Below, in pieces: positions 58,595-64,000 of a stretch of DNA of 64,000 bases. The DNA comes from a virus: the IMG/VR virus record IMGVR_UViG_3300042484_002275, positions 86,741-150,740 of that record, one strand, 5' to 3'. A program made the position numbers and the translations under genes. The notes beneath the pieces are model-generated. The model worked only from the letters and a program-made list of their open reading frames with translations, was not told the origin of the DNA and did no database searches. Position 1 is the first letter of the stretch; every line of letters begins with the position of its first letter.

Positions 58595-60181
58595 ATGGAA
58601 TTAAATCAATTATTCGAAGGTTCAAACAATTACAAGTCTTTACAAGCTGATGCAGCTCGTTTGTCTGGTAAATGGGCCAAATCAGGTTTGTTAGAAGGTA
58701 TTTCTAACGAAATCGAAAGAAACAACATGGCTATGATTCTTGAGAATCAAGCAAAACAAATCGTATCTGAAGCTAATACTACAGGTAACGGTGCAATTGG
58801 TACTGCTACAGGTGGTGCTGAACAATGGGCAGGTGTTGCTTTACCATTAGTACGTAAAGTATTCGCTCAAATCGCAGCTAAAGATTTTGTATCTGTACAA
58901 CCAATGAACTTACCTTCAGGTCTTGTATTTTACTTAGACTTTAAATACGGTACAACAGCTAACGGAAGAACTTCAGGAGATAATCTTTACGGTAATGTAT
59001 CTACAGCTAATGACAAAATGTCAGTAGACGAAGACGTAGCAGGCGGTTTATACGGTGCAGGTCAATTCGGTTACTCAATTAACCCTAAAGATTTCGCTAT
59101 TGCAACTCAAGCTACAGGATCAGCTGGATCAGCTTCTATTGCTTACCAAGACGGAATTAACCCATCTGCATACTTTACAGCAGCAGTAAACATGGCAACT
59201 TCAGCTTCTTTTGACCATAAAGGTGTAAGAGCTTTCAGATTGTATTCAGGTTCAACAGATATTACAACTAACCCAGAACTTACAACAGTATCAGGAGACG
59301 TAGTAACATTCGTAGTAGCAAAAACAGCAACAGCTGCAGGTTCTATTACAGGTAAAGTTGTTTTCCACTTACAACCAACTGATAACACAAGAGGTGATTT
59401 TGAAGACGGAGCTACTAGCCCAGCTAACGGAACAATCTCTATCCCAGAAATCAACGTATCATTAGCTTCTGAATCTATTGTTGCTAAAACAAGAAAATTA
59501 AAAGCACAATGGACCCCAGAGTTTGCACAAGATTTGAATGCTTATCACTCAATCGATGCTGAAGCAGAATTAACTTCATTATTATCAGAATATATCTCTA
59601 TGGAGATTGACTTAGAATTAATGGATATGTTGATCCAAGATGCAGCTACAACTGAAAGATGGTCAGCAGTAAACAACAAACAATGGAATGGTACAACTTG
59701 GGCTACAACAGGTAACTTCTACAACACTCAAGGTCAATGGTTCGGAACTTTAGGTACTAAAGTACAAAAAGTATCTAACAAAATTCACCAAAAAACTTTA
59801 AGAGGTGGAGCTAACTTCTTAGTATGTTCTCCAACTGTAGCTACAATCTTGGAATCAATTCCTGGATATGCAGCAGATACAAACGGTGACAAAATGGACT
59901 TCGCAATGGGCGTTCAGAAAGTAGGTAACTTGAATTCTCGTTTCAAAGTTTACAAAAACCCTTACATGACTGAAAACGTAATCTTGTTAGGTTACAGAGG
60001 ATCTCAATTCTTGGAAACTGGTGCAGTTTATGCTCCATATATTCCATTAATCATGACTCCATTAGTATACGATCCAGTTACCTTCACTCCAAGAAAAGGT
60101 ATCATGACTCGTTACGCTAAGAAAATGATCAGACCAGAATTCTACGGTAAAATCTTCGTTAGCGATATCGCTACTGTATAA
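58595..60181 (+). CDS. gp23: Major capsid protein gp23
   Basis: 528 residues, the size of T4 gp23. VSE59-A60 in QIVSEANTTGNG fits the gp21 cleavage position (Glu65 in T4). The body carries recognisable gp23 segments: GLVFYLDFKYGTTANGRTS, FGYSINPKDF and the C-terminal YDPVTFTPRKGIMTRYAKK. Codon use is distinctly less AT-biased at third positions than in early genes (many GGT and GCT), as expected for very high expression. It follows the scaffold by 24 bases. Confidence 0.93.
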   Translation: MELNQLFEGSNNYKSLQADAARLSGKWAKSGLLEGISNEIERNNMAMILENQAKQIVSEANTTGNGAIGTATGGAEQWAGVALPLVRKVFAQIAAKDFVSVQPMNLPSGLVFYLDFKYGTTANGRTSGDNLYGNVSTANDKMSVDEDVAGGLYGAGQFGYSINPKDFAIATQATGSAGSASIAYQDGINPSAYFTAAVNMATSASFDHKGVRAFRLYSGSTDITTNPELTTVSGDVVTFVVAKTATAAGSITGKVVFHLQPTDNTRGDFEDGATSPANGTISIPEINVSLASESIVAKTRKLKAQWTPEFAQDLNAYHSIDAEAELTSLLSEYISMEIDLELMDMLIQDAATTERWSAVNNKQWNGTTWATTGNFYNTQGQWFGTLGTKVQKVSNKIHQKTLRGGANFLVCSPTVATILESIPGYAADTNGDKMDFAMGVQKVGNLNSRFKVYKNPYMTENVILLGYRGSQFLETGAVYAPYIPLIMTPLVYDPVTFTPRKGIMTRYAKKMIRPEFYGKIFVSDIATV

Positions 60182-60203
60182 TTTACTACAGAATAAATAA
60201 ATT

Positions 60204-60232
60204 AAAGAGAGCTAAAAGCTCTCTTTTTTTTT
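60204..60232 (+). terminator. Strong intrinsic terminator after the capsid gene
   Basis: AAAGAGAGCT-AAA-AGCTCTCTTT, a perfect 10-bp stem followed by T6. Confidence 0.95.
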
Positions 60233-60248
60233 ATAAGATAGTTTCGTA

Positions 60249-60259
60249 TATTTATATAA
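60249..60259 (+). promoter_or_regulatory. Candidate late promoter motif
   Basis: TATTTATATAA, 20 bases before the start of the vWA gene. Confidence 0.5.
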
Positions 60260-60268
60260 AAAGCATAT

Positions 60269-61144
60269 ATGAATACAGGAGAGTTATCTTGGCAGCAGTT
60301 TAGAACTTTAGATTCAATGAGAAATCTAAACGAAAACCAGCAAATGACACACTACTATAAGTATTTAGTAGAACTAAACGAGTGGATGAGTCATCAAAAT
60401 AAAGGAGATTTAACCACGCAAATAATTACCTGTGCGGATGGTATGGACATAGTATTCTTAGTAGACTATACAGCAAGTATGTTTACTGCAATTAATGCAA
60501 TTAAAGCAGCAATTACATCTATTGTTGCAGCAATTGTAGTAGAGTCAGGAAATAACTATAGACTAGGGTTAGTATTATTTGATGAATATAAAGCACCTTT
60601 TTATCCAGAAACAGCCTACTACGAAGGAACAGCAACTTACCTCGGATTACCTGTAGGACAAAAATACACAAACGTATATGACACCGTAGGAACTCTTGAA
60701 GATAGAAAGCAGTACATAACTGCAATGGAAGTATTTTCTCAAAATAACGAAAGTACCTTCACAACTCAACTCAACCTACTAAACACAGATGACTTTCCCC
60801 TAGGGTACGGAGCAGACATACCAGAACCCTCAGATATGGGTATTGATAGAATAGTAAACTATAACTTAGCAGGAACCTTTAGAGATAATGTATCAAAGCT
60901 TATAATACTCATAACAGATGAACCTTCTTCTGGTGACGATGATATAAATAATGCAACAGATACGGCATTTGCACAAACATTAATAGCAGACTGTAATGCT
61001 AAAGGGATTAAAGTACTGCTTATGAAATCAACATCAGATTCATATGCTCCTCTAGAAACATTAGCATTAGGAACAGGAGGTTTAGTGACTGATTCATTTA
61101 CTCCATCAGCAATCATAGCTAGTATAGAAAATATCTGTACATAG
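60269..61144 (+). CDS. von Willebrand factor A-domain protein, 291 aa
   Basis: MDIVFLVDYTASM (about 59-71) has the metal-binding D-x-S/T-x-S motif of vWA domains (D66, T68, S70); later strands include YRLGLVLFDEY and KLIILITDEPSSGDDD, the latter supplying a further acidic residue. The first 58 residues are a helical arm. vWA domains bind protein partners through Mg ions. Standing alone between the capsid gene and PhoH under its own late motif and terminator, it is likely a virion or head-decoration protein. Confidence 0.75.
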   Translation: MNTGELSWQQFRTLDSMRNLNENQQMTHYYKYLVELNEWMSHQNKGDLTTQIITCADGMDIVFLVDYTASMFTAINAIKAAITSIVAAIVVESGNNYRLGLVLFDEYKAPFYPETAYYEGTATYLGLPVGQKYTNVYDTVGTLEDRKQYITAMEVFSQNNESTFTTQLNLLNTDDFPLGYGADIPEPSDMGIDRIVNYNLAGTFRDNVSKLIILITDEPSSGDDDINNATDTAFAQTLIADCNAKGIKVLLMKSTSDSYAPLETLALGTGGLVTDSFTPSAIIASIENICT

Positions 61145-61169
61145 TAATAAATTAAAATAAAGAACAAAG

Positions 61170-61195
61170 AGCCTAGGACACCCTAGGCTTTTTTC
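61170..61195 (+). terminator. Intrinsic terminator
   Basis: GCCTAGG-ACAC-CCTAGGC followed by six T. Confidence 0.9.
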
Positions 61196-61198
61196 GTA

Positions 61199-61207
61199 TA
61201 TTTATTG
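61199..61207 (+). promoter_or_regulatory. Candidate late promoter motif
   Basis: TATTTATTG, 31 bases before phoH, directly after a terminator. Confidence 0.5.
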
Positions 61208-61229
61208 TAAACAAATACAGTTTATATCT

Positions 61230-61916
61230 ATGGCTTCAAATCATCACACCGACGAGGTTTATACTCAAAAGAGAAAACCAAAACAGCCCATCAAATTTAA
61301 CTTAGTTCTCAACGAAGAACAAAAACTAGCAAAAGCAATTATTTTAGAAAATCCTGTAACCGTTTTAAAAGGAATGGCAGGATCAGGAAAAACACTTGTA
61401 GCGGTACAAGCAGCTTTAGATTTACTTTTTAATAAAGAAGTAGAGAAGATTATTATAACAAGGCCAACAGTAGCTAAAGAAGATATAGGATTTTTACCAG
61501 GCGATTTAAAAGAAAAAATGGATCCTTGGTTAGCACCAATTTATCATAACTTATACGCTTTATACAGTAAAGATAAAGTAGATAAAGAACTAGCAAATGG
61601 AAATATTGAAATTGTACCTTTTGCATTTATGAGAGGAAGAACATTTTTAAAATCTTTTGTAATAGTGGATGAGGCACAGAATGTTACCCATGATCAAATG
61701 GAAACAGTAATTGGGAGACTGGGTAAAGAGTCTAAGATGGTAATATGTGGAGATTTAGCACAAATTGACCTAAAAGTAAAGAAAGAAACCGGCTTCTCAT
61801 TCTTAACTAGAATTGAAGAGCATGTAAAAGGCTTTGCAGTATTCTCACTACTCCAGAATCATAGACATCCAATTGTAACACCTATCTTAAAAATCTATCA
61901 AGACTTTAGGGATTAG
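61230..61916 (+). CDS. phoH: PhoH-like ATPase, 228 aa
   Basis: Walker A GMAGSGKT (48-55), Walker B VIVDEAQN (143-150), the ITRPTVAKEDIGFLPGDL segment and LLQNHRHPIV near the end all match PhoH. The family is common in T4-like phages of aquatic bacteria; an RNA-related ATPase or helicase role is often proposed but not settled. It has its own late motif and no phosphate-type regulatory box that I can recognise. Confidence 0.9.
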   Translation: MASNHHTDEVYTQKRKPKQPIKFNLVLNEEQKLAKAIILENPVTVLKGMAGSGKTLVAVQAALDLLFNKEVEKIIITRPTVAKEDIGFLPGDLKEKMDPWLAPIYHNLYALYSKDKVDKELANGNIEIVPFAFMRGRTFLKSFVIVDEAQNVTHDQMETVIGRLGKESKMVICGDLAQIDLKVKKETGFSFLTRIEEHVKGFAVFSLLQNHRHPIVTPILKIYQDFRD

Positions 61917-61926
61917 TATAAATTGC

Positions 61927-61936
61927 TATTTATTAA
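61927..61936 (+). promoter_or_regulatory. Candidate late promoter motif
   Basis: TATTTATTAA, 22 bases before the next start. Confidence 0.5.
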
Positions 61937-61948
61937 TAAAGTATATCA

Positions 61949-63106
61949 ATGGCAAATATTTCTATATGGAATGGTAGTTCTACATTTGCACCAGGACAAA
62001 CACCTTTTCACTTTTACGATGCAGATCCAGAATTTACAGCTTCAGCTGATAAGGTAGCATCCTATTGTGCTATCCGCTTGGGGTATCCACTAATGGATGT
62101 AGAACTAAACTCAGGATCTTTCTATGCTTGCTTTGAAGAAGCAGTTACCACTTATGGAAACGAAGTATACCAAGCACTTGCAGTACAGAACTATATGTCT
62201 CTAGAAGGAGGATCAACAGCAACAACTTTAAACAACGCAGTAATCTCTCCAAATCTTCAAAACGTTATTAGAATTTCTAACAACTATGGAACAGAAGCAG
62301 GAGTAGGAGGAGATGTGACTCTACATAAAGGAGAACTATCAGTATCAGCAAATGTACAGGAATATGACTTGAAAGCATGGGCTAGTGGATCAGGAATAAC
62401 AGGAAGTATTGAAGTAAGAAAGGTTTACTATGAAGCACCTCCTGCAATTATGAGATACTTTGACCCTTATGCAGGTACAGGAACAGGTATTCAATCTCTT
62501 ATGGATGCATTTGATTTTGGATCATACTCGCCAGGGGTAAACTTCTTATTAATGCCAATCTCTTATGACTTATTAAAAGTACAGGCAATTGAATTTAATG
62601 ACCAGGTAAGAAAATCAGCATACTCTTTTGAGATACATAATAATAACTTAAGGTTATTTCCAACACCTAAAACAGCCGGTTCAATTTGGTTTGAATACTA
62701 TAAAGTAAACGAAAAGCAGTCTTTAAATGATGCAGCTTCAACAGCAGGAGGATTAGGGGCATCTATTTCAAACATATCAAATGTACCCTATACAAACCCT
62801 AGCTACGCAGGTATTAATGCAATAGGTAGACAATGGATTTTTAAATATGCATTAGCTCTTTCAAAAGAACTTTTAGCATACGTTAGAGGAAAGTATACAA
62901 CAGTACCAGTACCGGGCTCAGAAGCTACTCTAAATCAAGCAGATTTATTAGCAGATGCAAGGTCGGAAAAAGAAGCATTAATTGGTAACTTAAGAGATAT
63001 ATTAGAAAAAACATCAAAGGTAAGTCAACTGGAAAGAAAAGCTCAAGAGGCTGGATTTTTACAAGATACATTAAAAATGGTACCAATGGTAATATTTGTA
63101 GGATAA
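61949..63106 (+). CDS. Neck or head-completion protein, 385 aa
   Basis: An alpha/beta protein whose start (FHFYDADPEFTASADKVASY, then AIRLGYPLMDVELNSGSFYA) and mid-region (VQEYDLKAW) resemble neck proteins in the gp13 position of marine T4-like phages. Residues 320-385 form a long helix with a conserved-looking ARSEKEALIGNLRDILEK. It begins an operon running to the right edge. Confidence 0.6.
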   Translation: MANISIWNGSSTFAPGQTPFHFYDADPEFTASADKVASYCAIRLGYPLMDVELNSGSFYACFEEAVTTYGNEVYQALAVQNYMSLEGGSTATTLNNAVISPNLQNVIRISNNYGTEAGVGGDVTLHKGELSVSANVQEYDLKAWASGSGITGSIEVRKVYYEAPPAIMRYFDPYAGTGTGIQSLMDAFDFGSYSPGVNFLLMPISYDLLKVQAIEFNDQVRKSAYSFEIHNNNLRLFPTPKTAGSIWFEYYKVNEKQSLNDAASTAGGLGASISNISNVPYTNPSYAGINAIGRQWIFKYALALSKELLAYVRGKYTTVPVPGSEATLNQADLLADARSEKEALIGNLRDILEKTSKVSQLERKAQEAGFLQDTLKMVPMVIFVG

Positions 63107-63411
63107 TGAAGATAAAAAATTTAATAAACGAAGTAACCTTTTCAATGTACCAAGGACTTGTAAGAGTTGGGCACAAAGAAGAAATAACTGCCTCAGAGGT
63201 AGCTGACTTTGTTAGGGCTATGCCGGGTGTTACAAGAGTAACTGCAATTGATTCTAACGAGGATACAAATGTAGTGGTACTTAAAGTAAAAATATTAACA
63301 GCTAAACCAGGTCCAGTAGTCTTTGAAAAATTAAAAAAAGATACTTTTAAATTAGTACCAAATATTAAGAAGGTAGAATTGTCTTTAAAATCAATTGAAA
63401 AAATAGAGTAA
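63106..63411 (+). CDS. Tagged neck-operon protein, 101 aa
   Basis: Begins MKIKNLINE, a nine-residue tag ending in I-x-E as in the kinase-like and Cys-rich proteins. The rest is a ferredoxin-like alpha/beta fold (SEVADFVRAMPGVTRVTAID, then NVVVLKVKIL). Overlaps both neighbours by one to six bases. Probably a small virion protein. Confidence 0.55.
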   Translation: MKIKNLINEVTFSMYQGLVRVGHKEEITASEVADFVRAMPGVTRVTAIDSNEDTNVVVLKVKILTAKPGPVVFEKLKKDTFKLVPNIKKVELSLKSIEKIE

Positions 63412-63899
63412 TGATATTTGGAAGCCAAAATGACTTTAAACTACTTATAGGGATAAATAGAGAATTACTTTCTGATGTAATAGAACAGGAAGTTCTCTAT
63501 CATAAAATGTCTTTGGAACAAACTCAAACAAATATTTACGGAGAAGCTCAAGAAAAAGTATACTGGTCAGCAGTAAAATTTAACTGCCTTATCGATAGAG
63601 GAGATCAACAAACAACAGTTGATGATTTCGGTCCAGATTCAATAAGAGCTGTAAGTTTTAAATTTTTAAGACAAGATCTTAAAGATGCAAATACCTTTCC
63701 TGAAGTAGGAGATATAGTACAGTGGAATGAAGATTACTACGAAGTAGATAACACTACAGAGAACCAGTTATTCTTAGGTAAAGACGAAAATTACAACCTA
63801 ACTGACTACGGGCCAAACTTCGGAGGAACACTTTCAATTATATGTATTTGCCATTTAACAAGAGCAGACAAAGTAGGAATAGCTAAACAAAGAATATAA
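63411..63899 (+). CDS. Neck protein, gp14-like, 162 aa
   Basis: IEQEVLYHKMSLEQTQTNIY and KVYWSAVKFNCLIDRGDQQT, followed by a beta-rich part ending in VGDIVQWNEDYYEV, resemble gp14-type neck proteins of T4-like phages. Position after the gp13-like candidate fits. Overlaps the next start by one base. Confidence 0.55.
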   Translation: MIFGSQNDFKLLIGINRELLSDVIEQEVLYHKMSLEQTQTNIYGEAQEKVYWSAVKFNCLIDRGDQQTTVDDFGPDSIRAVSFKFLRQDLKDANTFPEVGDIVQWNEDYYEVDNTTENQLFLGKDENYNLTDYGPNFGGTLSIICICHLTRADKVGIAKQRI

Positions 63900-64000
63900 T
63901 GGCTTTAACAAGAAAACCTATACCGAAATCTCAAGTAGAACTTTCTCAAGAGACCATTGAACCTTATTTGAATCAAGGTAAGGCTCCTGTACCTGCTAAT
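63899..64000 (+). CDS. N-terminal fragment of a structural-operon protein
   Basis: Reads MALTRKPIPKSQVELSQETI and continues past the right edge; 34 residues are visible. Its start overlaps the previous stop. It may be the next tail or neck gene. Too short to assign. Confidence 0.5.
   Translation, partial: MALTRKPIPKSQVELSQETIEPYLNQGKAPVPAN

Noticed and set aside
1-64000. Prophage or integrated element
   Set aside because: No integrase, att-like repeats or bacterial genes are seen; content is a lytic T4-like core throughout.
1-64000. Alternative genetic code
   Set aside because: TAA, TAG and TGA all end genes at tightly overlapping junctions, so stop reassignment is not supported.

Overview
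The window is one continuous, low-GC stretch of a T4-like (contractile-tailed) phage genome. Every convincing gene is on the + strand, and genes are packed with ATGA/TAATG overlaps. The T4-type core is recognisable: gp55-like late sigma factor, gp5-, gp25- and gp6-like baseplate proteins, gp61-like primase, large terminase gp17, portal gp20, prohead protease gp21, scaffold gp22, major capsid protein gp23 and PhoH. The host is probably a member of the Bacteroidota (Flavobacteriia-like). The early region uses promoters of the Bacteroidota type (TTG, exactly 20 bases, then TATATTTAG or TATCTTTAG), starts lie in A-rich leaders with little Shine-Dalgarno, and lipoprotein signals end in short lipoboxes such as IFSC. 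TAA, TAG and TGA are all used as stops, so the genetic code looks standard.

Layout. 0-4 kb: small membrane proteins, an SPFH/band-7 lipoprotein and a string of overlapping small unknown genes. 4.0-4.6 kb: a non-coding array of about 21 ACCCGTTT-like units spaced 11-13 bases apart. 5.0-5.2 kb: the only convincing minus-strand promoter, firing into a non-coding stretch with tandem identical hairpins (candidate small RNA). 5.3-11.2 kb: an early region in which nearly each small gene carries its own near-identical promoter and leader, with two odd tRNA-like genes at 7.5-7.7 kb. 11.2-14.2 kb: a non-coding gap, a paralogous pair of membrane proteins, a GIY-YIG (T5orf172-like) protein and a lipoprotein. 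14.2-16 kb: HD hydrolase and late sigma factor. 16-31 kb: baseplate and tail-tip proteins, including two sets of paralogous tip proteins. 31.4-35.6 kb: a 1393-residue fibre built from 36 SHAEG-type beta-roll repeats in blocks of 12, 6 and 18. 35.6-50.5 kb: a mixed block of enzymes (SegE-like GIY-YIG, kinase-like mini-protein, primase, PD-(D/E)XK nuclease, nucleotidyltransferases, an NMNAT-like/metallopeptidase fusion, HAD phosphatase) and acidic or internal-protein-like genes. 50.6-60.2 kb: packaging and head genes. 60.3-64 kb: a vWA protein, PhoH and neck-like genes, running off the right edge.

How it works together. Early genes would be read by host RNA polymerase from the TTG/TATATTTAG promoters. 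The gp55-like factor would then redirect transcription to a second motif, TATTTAT(A/T), which sits most often 24-25 bases before the start codon of late operons. Several proteins of unknown function start with a 9- or 12-residue amphipathic tag ending in (L/I/V)-x-E. This matches the known T4 capsid-targeting and gp21 cleavage signal, so the 36-50 kb block may encode a set of proteins packaged in the capsid and injected into the host. That is the most interesting system-level hypothesis here.
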